Below are positions 1-6,234 of a stretch of 9,780 bases of DNA, piece after piece (the stretch's first letter is position 1; every line of letters begins with the position of its first letter). The position numbers and the translations under genes are program-made. The DNA lies in assembly GCA_003175865.1 (NCBI GenBank), contig PSRF01000006.1, positions 1 to 9,780 of the forward strand, given 5' to 3'. The DNA is from Blastocatellia bacterium. GTDB taxonomy: Bacteria; Acidobacteriota; Blastocatellia; Pyrinomonadales; Pyrinomonadaceae. Below the pieces are notes generated by a model. It saw nothing but the letters and a program-made list of their open reading frames with translations, was not told the origin of the DNA and did not search any database.

Positions 1-49
1 AGACTGCCGAAGCCGCTAAAGAAATGTTGTCACAAAGCTCATCAGCAGT

Positions 50-1429
50 TCACAGGCGTTCTCGAGCCCGCGCCAGCGCAATCTTGACCTGCTCGGGCGA
101 GGTCCCACCAATCACATTCTTCGCGCTTACAGTCGACTGAAGCGATAACCCTGCGTAGACATCTTCACCAAATAACGCGGAAATCGAACGCAACTCTTGC
201 AACTCTATCCGGTCCAACTCAACGTTGAGTTCAAGCGCACGCATCACCACTCGTCCGACCACTTCATGCGCTTCGCGAAACGGCATTCCTTTACGGACCA
301 GATAATCAGCAATTTCAGTTGCATTCATATACCCGGTAGTCGCCGCATGGTGAATGCGTTTTTCATCAACAGTTATTCCGGACAAGACCGTAGTTGTGAT
401 TTTCAAACATGCTGAAGTGGTGTCGTATGCGTCGAACACCGCTTCCTTGTCTTCCTGCATGTCTTTGTTGTACGCGAGTGGCAAGCCCTTCATTACCGTA
501 AGCAACGACAACAAATCGCCAAAGACACGACCAGATTTTCCTCTAACAAGCTCCATCGAGTCAGGATTCTTCTTTTGGGGCATCAAGCTCGATCCAGTGG
601 CGACTGCATCACTCAATTCGAAGAATCCAAACTCAGTGCTTGCGTACAAAATGATGTCCTCTGCGACTCGCGATAGGTGGACCATTAACAATGAACACGC
701 GCTGACAAATTCGATGCAGAAGTCGCGGTCACTCACTGCGTCGAGGCTGTTCAGTGAAACTTCATCAAAACCCAACTCGCGTGCGATAGTTTCACGATCT
801 ATTTGAAAAGAGTTACCCGAAAGCGCGCCTGACCCAAGCGGCAGAACGTTGACCCGATTCCTTGCGTCACGTAGTCGATCGCGATCACGTGCCAGCATTT
901 CAAAATAAGCCAGCGACCAATGGGCCAACATGACCGGCTGTGCACGTTGCAGGTGCGTGTAACCAGGAATAACGACGGACTGGTTTGACTCCGCAAAAGT
1001 GAGCAATGCGAGTTGGGTACTCGCTACAGTCTCCGTTAATGAATCGATCGCATCCCGAATCCAAAGCCGAAAGTCTGTCGCTACTTGATCATTTCTGCTG
1101 CGACCTGTGTGAAGTTTTCTGCCTGCATCACCTGCCAAGTCAACCAACTTGCCTTCGACAAATGAATGTACGTCTTCCGCGTTTGAATCGGCGAAATATT
1201 TGGGATCTTCAGTGCCGTTTTTGAGGATTAAGTTTAGACCGTCTTGAATCGCCTGGGCTTCTGCGTTGCTCAGCACACCCGCATTCTCCAGCGCATGACC
1301 ATAAGCGATGCTGGCTATAACATCCGCGCGGAAAAGCCTCTGGTCGAAGCGAAACGAGTTATTGAACTGAGCAAACTCAGGATCTGTCTTTTCCTTGAAA
1401 CGGCCGCCCCAAAGGTTTTTTGGTTCCAT
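50..1429 (-). CDS. argH: Argininosuccinate lyase
   Basis: Cytosolic last enzyme of arginine synthesis: argininosuccinate to arginine plus fumarate. The 459-aa protein belongs to the fumarase/aspartase superfamily and has the family's usual length. It opens with the typical NLWGGRF stretch, has HTGRSRNDQ at 107-115, YTHLQRAQP with the likely catalytic-base His159, and the superfamily signature GSSLMPQKKNP at 279-289, containing the mobile-loop catalytic serine Ser281. I chose the ATG at 1429 because an AAGGA ribosome site lies about 8-9 bases upstream and MEPKNLWGGRF is the normal N-terminus. The reading frame stays open to 1483, but those extra codons come from a palindromic repeat. The gene is divergent from argR and does not belong to the rightward operon. 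The divergent spacer holds candidate ArgR sites that could control both directions. No key residue appears to be missing. Confidence 0.97.
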   Translation of the reverse strand: MEPKNLWGGRFKEKTDPEFAQFNNSFRFDQRLFRADVIASIAYGHALENAGVLSNAEAQAIQDGLNLILKNGTEDPKYFADSNAEDVHSFVEGKLVDLAGDAGRKLHTGRSRNDQVATDFRLWIRDAIDSLTETVASTQLALLTFAESNQSVVIPGYTHLQRAQPVMLAHWSLAYFEMLARDRDRLRDARNRVNVLPLGSGALSGNSFQIDRETIARELGFDEVSLNSLDAVSDRDFCIEFVSACSLLMVHLSRVAEDIILYASTEFGFFELSDAVATGSSLMPQKKNPDSMELVRGKSGRVFGDLLSLLTVMKGLPLAYNKDMQEDKEAVFDAYDTTSACLKITTTVLSGITVDEKRIHHAATTGYMNATEIADYLVRKGMPFREAHEVVGRVVMRALELNVELDRIELQELRSISALFGEDVYAGLSLQSTVSAKNVIGGTSPEQVKIALARARERL

Positions 1430-1446
1430 TAAAGATTTCCTTTTTC

Positions 1447-1519
1447 GGAGTACGGGGACTCTGTCGCCGCTTTTTATTACCACGAGAGTAACAAGGCGCC
1501 GACAGAGTCAGCGCACTCC
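1447..1519. repeat. Family A palindromic repeat, copy 1
   Basis: Imperfect inverted repeat. The left arm at 1447-1475 (begins GGAGTACGGGGACTCTGTCG) pairs with the right arm at 1491-1519 (ends GACAGAGTCAGCGCACTCC), with about 6 mismatches over 29 bases and a 15-base loop. The outer GGAGTGCG/CGCACTCC ends and the inner GACTCTGTCG arm match copies at 5781-5870 and 9395-9457. It lies in the argH leader, directly upstream of the argH ribosome site, so it would form a hairpin in any argH transcript starting further upstream. It resembles a REP-type or miniature non-autonomous element; no transposase is nearby. Confidence 0.85.
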
Positions 1520-1525
1520 AAAGAT

Positions 1526-1553
1526 TTGACTGTCGCACAACTCGCATGATAGT
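1526..1553 (+). promoter_or_regulatory. Candidate sigma-70-type promoter for argR
   Basis: TTGACT at 1526-1531 matches the -35 consensus at 5 of 6 positions and is followed after 16 bp by GATAGT at 1548-1553, 4 of 6 for -10. The predicted start would be near 1560, inside the TGCAT-rich block, which is the right geometry for autorepression. On the minus strand, TTGCAT (1580-1575) and TAAACT (1556-1551), 18 bp apart, could likewise serve argH. Both calls are by eye only. Confidence 0.35.
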
Positions 1554-1555
1554 TT

Positions 1556-1591
1556 ATGCATCTATGCATTGATTATGCAAGTTGCGTGCAT
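1556..1591. promoter_or_regulatory. Candidate ArgR operator between argH and argR
   Basis: Four TGCA cores occur in 34 bases, at 1557, 1565, 1576 and 1587; the last three are exactly 11 bp apart, one helical turn. The stretch 1565-1579 is a palindrome of form TGCAT-5-ATGCA, and 1556-1569 is ATGCAT-CT-ATGCAT. ArgR hexamers are known to bind paired AT-rich palindromes (TGAAT-4-ATTCA in E. coli). This TGCAT variant is inferred to be the local equivalent from its location between argR and argH, overlapping both candidate promoters. The exact consensus does not match the E. coli one. Confidence 0.4.
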
Positions 1592-1599
1592 ATGGATTT

Positions 1600-2013
1600 A
1601 TGAATAAGAGAGACCGGCAACAGAAAATCTTGAGTTTGATACGCGCGAAACCTATCGCGACGCAAGAGACATTGCGGGAGCTCCTTGAAAATGCGGGAGT
1701 GGCTGCGACGCAATCGAGTGTTTCGCGAGACTTGGAAGAGCTTGGCGTCGTCAAACATCACGGTCATTACACATTACCGCGGACAAATGGCGCGGGCGCG
1801 CGTGGTTTGGTGAGCCTGGACTTAGCCGGGGACAATCTCGTGGTCGCCCGAACGCACCCTGGTCTGGCATCTGCTGTGGCGGTCGAAATCGATGCCGCGA
1901 CATTTCCTGAAATAGTCGGCACGATAGCCGGTGAAGACACGATTTTCATCGCTGTACGCGATCAGAAAGCGGAGCGAGCGGTAATCAAGAGTATATGGGG
2001 CTTGTTCTCGTAA
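1600..2013 (+). CDS. argR: Arginine repressor ArgR
   Basis: Arginine-sensing transcription factor, 137 aa from the ATG at 1600 (E. coli ArgR is 156). Residues 1-60 form the winged helix-turn-helix: RDRQQKILSLIRA, then the recognition helix region TQSSVSRDLEELGVVK at 37-52. Residues about 68-137 form the oligomerisation and arginine-binding core, with GTIAGEDTIFI at 107-117; most relatives have GDDT, so the first acidic residue is Glu here. An in-frame TTG at 1582 would add six residues, but it lies in the presumed operator and the normal N-terminus is MNKRDRQQ. The ribosome site is weak (GGA shortly before the ATG). It is divergent from argH and upstream of argG, the usual place for a pathway regulator; autoregulation is likely. 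Confidence 0.94.
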   Translation: MNKRDRQQKILSLIRAKPIATQETLRELLENAGVAATQSSVSRDLEELGVVKHHGHYTLPRTNGAGARGLVSLDLAGDNLVVARTHPGLASAVAVEIDAATFPEIVGTIAGEDTIFIAVRDQKAERAVIKSIWGLFS

Positions 2014-2023
2014 GATTTCGATC

Positions 2024-2110
2024 TTTGTTTTTTGTGCTTTGTGCTTTGTTCTTTGATTGTTCAACTCGATGACCTTAACAAAGTACAAAGCACGAAGTAC
2101 AAAGTTCAAA
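2024..2110. repeat. Family B CTTTGT-rich inverted repeat, copy 1
   Basis: The left arm 2024-2055 is built of iterated short units (TTTGTGCTTTGTGCTTTGTT). The right arm 2079-2110 is its imperfect reverse complement (CAAAGTACAAAGCACGAAG and onward), 26 of 32 positions pairing around a 23-base loop. It fills most of the 128-bp argR-argG spacer. The stem is AT-rich and lacks a GC stem followed by a T run, so it is not a classic intrinsic terminator. A degenerate relative lies at 8417-8476. Confidence 0.75.
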
Positions 2111-2141
2111 ATATAAAACAGAAGGAATTATCAACTAAAGA

Positions 2142-3338
2142 ATGTCATCATCAGTTAAAAAAATCGTACTCGCGTATTCCGGCGGACTCGACACGTCCGT
2201 GATGCTGCGTTGGCTCAAAGACAAATACAACTGCGAAGTCGTGTGTTTTTGCGCTGACGTCGGTCAAGGTCAGGAACTTGAAGGACTCGACACAAAAGCG
2301 CGCGAGACAGGTGCTTCAAAACTCTACGTAGAAGATCTGCGCGAAGAGTTTGTACGCGACTACGTATGGACCGCCGTGAAAGCGAACGCGGTTTATGAAG
2401 GCGTGTATCTGATGGGAACTTCGCTGGCACGTCCAGTCATCGCAAAGCGTCAAATCGAAATCGCACAACGCGAAGGCGCCGACGCAGTTGCTCATGGCGC
2501 TACGGGAAAAGGGAACGATCAAGTTCGTTTTGAACTGACTTACTACGCTCTTCAACCTGATATCAAGGTCATTGCGCCCTGGCGCGACTGGGAATTTAAA
2601 GGCCGCATGGACCTGATGGCATATGCGAAAACACACAACATTCCAGTGACCGCGACTGCAGAAAAGCCTTATTCGACGGATGCCAATCTGATGCACATCA
2701 GTTATGAAGGCGGAATCCTTGAAGACCCATGGGCGGAACCACCCGAGAATATTTTTCAATTAACGCGTTCCCCTGAAAACGCGAAAACCGAGCCCGAGTA
2801 TTTGGAAATCTCCTTCGAGAAAGGCGAGCCAGTTGCAATCAACGGCAAATCGCTCGGCCCTGTCGCATTGCTCGAAACTTTAAATCGAACCGGCGGCGAA
2901 CACGGTATCGGACGCGTCGATCTCGTGGAGAATCGTTTTGTGGGAATGAAGTCACGCGGAGTCTATGAAACGCCCGGTGTAACAATACTGCAAGCGGCAC
3001 ATCGCGCACTCGAATCGATCACACTTGATCGGGAAGTCATGCATTTGCGGGACTCGCTGTTGGTGAAATTTGCCGAAAGCGTTTACTACGGTTTCTGGTT
3101 TGCCCCTGAGTTTAAGTTGATGCGTAAAACTATCGACGAAACTCAAACGCAGGTGACGGGTGACGTACGACTAAAACTTTACCGCGGCAACACAATCGTA
3201 GTCGGACGTCGTTCGCCTAACTCGCTTTATGACGAAAAGATCGCAACCTTCGAAGCCGATACGGTTTACAACCAACGCGACGCCGAGGGTTTCATCAAAC
3301 TCAACGCACTGCGACTCAGACTGGGAGGTGGACGATGA
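2142..3338 (+). CDS. argG: Argininosuccinate synthase
   Basis: Condenses citrulline and aspartate with ATP to give argininosuccinate, the step before ArgH. The 398-aa product is full length for the bacterial type. The N-terminal PP-loop AYSGGLDTS (11-19) binds ATP pyrophosphate; MGTSLARP (91-98) and [13 protein letters not shown] (119-131) form the citrulline, aspartate and ATP pocket. The ATG at 2142 gives the standard [10 protein letters not shown] start. An AGAAGGA sequence lies about 15 bases upstream, farther than usual, so initiation may be modest. The stop overlaps the start of the next gene by ATGA, implying translational coupling with the P-loop protein. Argininosuccinate, not an acylated compound, is the product, so this half of the pathway is ordinary. 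Confidence 0.98.
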   Translation: MSSSVKKIVLAYSGGLDTSVMLRWLKDKYNCEVVCFCADVGQGQELEGLDTKARETGASKLYVEDLREEFVRDYVWTAVKANAVYEGVYLMGTSLARPVIAKRQIEIAQREGADAVAHGATGKGNDQVRFELTYYALQPDIKVIAPWRDWEFKGRMDLMAYAKTHNIPVTATAEKPYSTDANLMHISYEGGILEDPWAEPPENIFQLTRSPENAKTEPEYLEISFEKGEPVAINGKSLGPVALLETLNRTGGEHGIGRVDLVENRFVGMKSRGVYETPGVTILQAAHRALESITLDREVMHLRDSLLVKFAESVYYGFWFAPEFKLMRKTIDETQTQVTGDVRLKLYRGNTIVVGRRSPNSLYDEKIATFEADTVYNQRDAEGFIKLNALRLRLGGGR

Positions 3339-4402
3339 ACTCTTCCGAAACGTTGAACGTGATCGAGGTCGACAAAATTGGATCAGCGACTTCCCCGCTG
3401 AGTCTCACAAAAACTGTAGCTCTTAAAGCCTCGACTATATTACCGCGACCTGGTGATGTTGTAGCTGTTCGTGCACTAACTGACAGCGCAACATACAACA
3501 TGCTCGAATTACCGACTGGACGGCTTGCCAAGATTAACCCAGGGGACCTGTTGTTGTGCGTGTTGGGCAGGCGTCGAGCTTTGAAGGGTTTTGTTGGTGA
3601 TGTTCCCGCCACCGTAAATCGTGGTGATGAACTTCATCTATTGAATATGGGTGGTGTCATCGGTTGCTGCACAGGTCATCATTCGAGTTTGGGTGACGCA
3701 ATCAAACTCGAGGTCGTCGGTCTGGTAACAGATGAGAACGACAAGGTAATGAACATTGCGGACGCCGCGATCACACCGCAAACAGAACTGGGCGAGAGTG
3801 CTCCAATCGTTATGATTGCGGGCACGAGTATGAACAGCGGGAAAACTTTCGCGGCTACGGAGTTAATCAAACAAGCGACTCGAAATGGGCTGAGAGTCGC
3901 AGCTGCCAAACTTTCGGGTGTTGCCTGTTTGCGGGATACGCTCAACATGGCGGACCACGGCGCGATTGCCACCGCAAGTTTTCTTGATTGTGGCTTGCCT
4001 TCGACTGTTGATATTGACAATTTGGCACCAACTGCGAAGGCAATCATCGGCCGACTTAACGAAAGCAACCCTGACTTGATTGTTATTGAGATGGGCGATG
4101 GCATTCTTGGCGGTTATTCAGTGGAAACTGTTTTCGACGATAACGAATTACGCGAAGCCATGGCCGCCCTGGTGTTTTGTGCATCCGATTACGTCGGCGC
4201 GTGGGGCGGAATCGAGTTGATGCGTCGCAAAGGGATTGAGATTGATGTCGTCGCTGGTTCAGTTACGGACTCACAAATGGGTGAGGATTACATTGAAAAT
4301 GAGTTCGGCGTGCCGGCGGCAAACGCGCGGCGAAACGGTCGTCAACTGTTCGAGCTAGTGAGCAGAAAGTTGGAAGAAACGCGAGCCCGAGTGGCCGCTT
4401 AA
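3335..4402 (+). CDS. BioD/DUF1611-like P-loop protein in arginine operon
   Basis: 355-aa cytosolic protein that I do not recognise as a standard arginine enzyme. Residues 1-150 look beta-rich ([38 protein letters not shown]) and resemble nothing I can name. Residues about 157-345 form a P-loop NTPase domain. GTSMNSGKT at 163-171 aligns with the dethiobiotin synthetase motif GTDTxVGKT, and [14 protein letters not shown] at 247-260 lines up with BioD's VEGAGG strand. This places it in the SIMIBI class with BioD, CobB/CbiA and DUF1611 proteins, which form amide or acyl bonds or use ATP for ligation. It has the strongest ribosome site in the window (GGGAGGTG at 3323-3330) and overlaps argG by ATGA, so it is made with ArgG. 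A pathway role is inferred; a glutamate N-acylation step is one candidate, a regulatory NTPase another. Confidence 0.85.
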   Translation: MNSSETLNVIEVDKIGSATSPLSLTKTVALKASTILPRPGDVVAVRALTDSATYNMLELPTGRLAKINPGDLLLCVLGRRRALKGFVGDVPATVNRGDELHLLNMGGVIGCCTGHHSSLGDAIKLEVVGLVTDENDKVMNIADAAITPQTELGESAPIVMIAGTSMNSGKTFAATELIKQATRNGLRVAAAKLSGVACLRDTLNMADHGAIATASFLDCGLPSTVDIDNLAPTAKAIIGRLNESNPDLIVIEMGDGILGGYSVETVFDDNELREAMAALVFCASDYVGAWGGIELMRRKGIEIDVVAGSVTDSQMGEDYIENEFGVPAANARRNGRQLFELVSRKLEETRARVAA

Positions 4403-4542
4403 TCGCGTCGCCTGGTCCAACGCAGAAGACAGATGACGAGAAATGCGATGCCGATGTAAATGAACGCGCGTCGTCCGTTTAGGCCGCCGATAGTTATGAA
4501 GGCGACCGCGACTGCGAAGAAAGCGAGAAAGATTCGATGCAT
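4399..4542 (-). CDS. Small two-helix membrane protein, 47 aa
   Basis: A short minus-strand gene convergent with the P-loop gene; the two stop codons share the TTAA at 4399-4402. It reads MHRIFLAFFAVAVAFITIGG for residues 1-20, a short NGRR turn, a second hydrophobic stretch FIYIGIAFLVICLL (27-40) and a basic tail RWTRRRD. This predicts a helical hairpin, and both the inter-helix loop and the C-terminal tail are basic. The ribosome site is convincing: GAGGAA about 8 bases before the ATG. A possible -10 (TATGAT, complement of 4580-4585) lies about 38 bp upstream, with no well-spaced -35. No family recognised. It may be unrelated to arginine synthesis, or an accessory to a transporter or membrane enzyme. 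The hydrophobic pattern plus the ribosome site make it more than a chance frame. Confidence 0.65.
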   Translation of the reverse strand: MHRIFLAFFAVAVAFITIGGLNGRRAFIYIGIAFLVICLLRWTRRRD

Positions 4543-4627
4543 GCAACTATTCCTCGTGCGGGAGATTGTTAATCAATAAATCATACGGCTTTCGTGATGG
4601 CTCAGTTTCAACTGATTTCTCTGCGCC

Positions 4628-4720
4628 CCCAATGTCCGATAAGCTTTAGCTTGTCGGACACTTGCGAAACCGTTCTGTTAGCGAAGCACGAGCTAAGCCA
4701 AAGCTTATCGGACATTTGGG
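4628..4720. repeat. Family C composite palindrome upstream of argC
   Basis: The left arm (4628-4650, CCAATGTCCGATAAGCTTTA core) pairs with the right arm at 4697-4720 (CAAAGCTTATCGGACATTTG core) over about 23 bases with one or two mismatches. The left arm also begins its own hairpin: 4634-4659 folds GTCCGATAAGCT against AGCTTGTCGGAC as a 12-bp stem with one G-T wobble. Two alternative folds are therefore possible in the argC leader. The right arm ends 27 bases before the argC start. There is no T run, so it is unlikely to be a simple terminator. Confidence 0.75.
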
Positions 4721-4747
4721 CACGAAATTCCGACAAGAAATAAAGCG

Positions 4748-5779
4748 ATGGGAAAAATTCGAATTGGCATTTTCGGTGGTTCGGGCTACGGCGGATCAGA
4801 ATTACTGCGCATTCTACTTTTTCATCCAAACACGCAGATCGAATTCGTTACGGCCAATGAACATGCTGGTAAGCGAGTGGCCGAAGTCCATCGGAATCTC
4901 GCTGGTCTAACTGATCTCATATTTCAAGCCGCGCCGGAAAATTCTGAAGCACTTAACCAACTCGATTGTGTTTTTCTTGCACTACCGCACGGCCAGGCAA
5001 TGGAAATCGTTCCGAAGCTCCCTGAAGATGTCAAAGTCATTGATCTTTCCGGCGACTTTCGCCTTCGCGACCAGGACGTCTTCGAGCAGCACTACAAGCA
5101 AGCCCACACTGCGATGGAAGTGCAGTCTGGATTTGTTTACGGACTGACTGAAACGAATCGCGAGGCCATCCGCAAGGCACGCTTGATTGCAAATCCGGGA
5201 TGCTTTGCGACGGCCACTTTGTTGGGACTCGCTCCACTGGTCGCGAGTGGAACATTAACGGGCCGAGTTATCGTTGACGCAAAGACCGGTTCGTCTGGTT
5301 CGGGTGCTAAAGCTGCCGCGAATACACATCATCCGCAGCGGATGACCTCCTTCTACGCGTACAAGCCGTTCACACATCAACACGTTCCAGAAATCGAACA
5401 GGAACTCCGCCGCGTTGGTGATTGGACCAGTGAATTAGTGTTTATGACACATTCCTTGCCCGTTGCACGCGGTATTTTTGCGTCCATCTACGCTGAGACC
5501 AAAAGCGACTCGACTGAAGCTGAGTTGCACAAACTGTTTTCCGAGTTCTACCGCGATTCATTCTTCGTTCGCCTGGTGAAAGGTTCACCTGACATCAACT
5601 GGGTAAAGACGACAAACTTCTGCGACATCGGTTTCGCGGTACGTGGAAAACAAGTTGTCGTATTTTCGGCAATCGACAATCTGGTGAAGGGCGCGGCGGG
5701 ACAAGCCGTGCAGAATATGAATCTGATGTTTGGCCTGGATGAGAAGACAGGATTGATGTTGGTGGGAACTAATCCGTGA
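4748..5779 (+). CDS. argC: N-acetyl-gamma-glutamyl-phosphate reductase
   Basis: Reduces N-acylglutamyl phosphate (ArgB product) to the semialdehyde with NADPH. The 343-aa protein has a Rossmann start GIFGGSGYGG (7-16), the catalytic cysteine in NPGCFATA (Cys152), and a His pair in YKPFTHQHVPEI (His210, His212), where most ArgC proteins read HRH. The substrate loop GSSGSGA at 181-187 followed by THHPQR at 193-198 resembles the LysY/ArgC branch more than the enterobacterial form. With argB, argD and argF' downstream and no LysW gene in view, arginine is the expected pathway. The ATG at 4748 gives the standard KIRIGIFGGSGY start, but no clear Shine-Dalgarno is present. It is first of the second rightward gene run and has a large hairpin on each side. 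Confidence 0.96.
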   Translation: MGKIRIGIFGGSGYGGSELLRILLFHPNTQIEFVTANEHAGKRVAEVHRNLAGLTDLIFQAAPENSEALNQLDCVFLALPHGQAMEIVPKLPEDVKVIDLSGDFRLRDQDVFEQHYKQAHTAMEVQSGFVYGLTETNREAIRKARLIANPGCFATATLLGLAPLVASGTLTGRVIVDAKTGSSGSGAKAAANTHHPQRMTSFYAYKPFTHQHVPEIEQELRRVGDWTSELVFMTHSLPVARGIFASIYAETKSDSTEAELHKLFSEFYRDSFFVRLVKGSPDINWVKTTNFCDIGFAVRGKQVVVFSAIDNLVKGAAGQAVQNMNLMFGLDEKTGLMLVGTNP

Positions 5780-5780
5780 T

Positions 5781-5870
5781 TTGGAGTGCGGCGGCCTGGC
5801 GCCGCTTTGGTACTCGGCACTTAAATTCCTTAATGATTTACAAAAGCGGCGCCAGGCCGCCGCACTCCAA
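5781..5870. repeat. Family A palindromic repeat, copy 2 (perfect arms)
   Basis: A perfect 28-bp inverted repeat: the left arm 5781-5808 begins TTGGAGTGCGGCGGCCTGG, and the right arm 5843-5870 is its exact reverse complement. The 34-base loop is AT-rich. It begins one base after the argC stop and ends four bases before the chosen start of the tRNA-binding protein, so it would be a very stable hairpin inside an argC-argD transcript. No T run follows, arguing against intrinsic termination. The inner arm (GGCCTGGCGCC) differs from the GACTCTGTC of copies 1 and 3, yet both arms changed together. Confidence 0.93.
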
Positions 5871-5874
5871 AGAG

Positions 5875-6234
5875 ATGAGCTTTTCTCCTGCGCCAATCAA
5901 ACCCTCGATCGAGCTCGCCGATCTTGAGAAGATCGATATCAGAGTTGGAACAATCTTGTCAGTAGAAGAAGTCGAAAACTCCGACAAGCTCATGCAACTC
6001 CAGGTGTCGTTCGGCGATCATCAAAGATCTATAGTCGCTGGTATCAAACAGGAACGCTCGAATCCAAAAGAGATTGAAGGCACGCAGGCGTTGTTTGTCG
6101 TCAACCTCCCCCCGAAGAAAATGCGTGGCGTAGTCTCCGAAGGCATGTTATTCGACATAGGATTTGCAGATGGATTGAGACCGGCACTGGCGATGCCGGA
6201 ATACAAAACAGAAGACGGAGCGAGGGCCGGATGA
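5875..6234 (+). CDS. Stand-alone tRNA-binding OB-fold protein (CsaA/MetRS C-domain-like)
   Basis: 119-aa protein made almost wholly of the tRNA_bind OB fold found at the C-terminus of bacterial methionyl-tRNA synthetase and in CsaA, Trbp111 and YgjH. Seen in order: LEKIDIRVGTILSVEEV (17-33), SDKLMQLQVSFGD (36-48), IVAGI (53-57), and NLPPKKMRGVVSEGML (77-92), matching the family's N-P-K-RG-S-GML pattern. These proteins bind the outer corner of tRNA as dimers, without amino-acid specificity that I can deduce. The ATG at 5875 was chosen because upstream codons of this frame are translated palindromic repeat. The ribosome site is poor (AAAGAG right before the start). The stop overlaps argD by ATGA, so it is co-translated with argD. 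Why it sits in an arginine operon is unclear; it could be chance linkage or a tRNA-based sensor or helper. Confidence 0.9.
   Translation: MSFSPAPIKPSIELADLEKIDIRVGTILSVEEVENSDKLMQLQVSFGDHQRSIVAGIKQERSNPKEIEGTQALFVVNLPPKKMRGVVSEGMLFDIGFADGLRPALAMPEYKTEDGARAG

Noticed and set aside
3..140. Plus-strand open frame entering from the left edge (begins TAEAAKEMLSQ)
   Set aside because: Mostly antisense to the end of argH, no family resemblance, and too little sequence outside argH to judge.
354..806. Plus-strand 150-codon open frame opposite argH
   Set aside because: It lies wholly antisense to a well-conserved argH, has no ribosome site or recognisable motif, and looks like a shadow frame.
1582..1599. 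TTG start adding six residues to ArgR
   Set aside because: It overlaps the presumed operator, and the family N-terminus begins at MNKRDRQQ, served by the ATG at 1600.
2024..2110. CRISPR-like array from the iterated CTTTGT units
   Set aside because: Units are 6-8 bases, contiguous and arranged as an inverted repeat; there are no spacers and no cas genes.
2316..2759. Minus-strand 147-codon frame opposite argG
   Set aside because: Antisense of the argG catalytic core; no independent support.
3679..4104. Minus-strand 141-codon frame opposite the P-loop gene
   Set aside because: Low-complexity Ser/Ile/Ala-rich translation, complementary to the P-loop domain, no start signals.
4538..4545. TGCATGCA palindrome as a second ArgR site
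   Set aside because: A single octamer at the start codon of the 47-aa gene, without the phased repeats seen before argR; likely chance.
4355..4546. Minus-strand 63-codon frame with Arg/His-rich translation
   Set aside because: Another frame of the same DNA gives the 47-aa hydrophobic protein with a proper ribosome site; this one has biased composition and intrudes into the P-loop gene.
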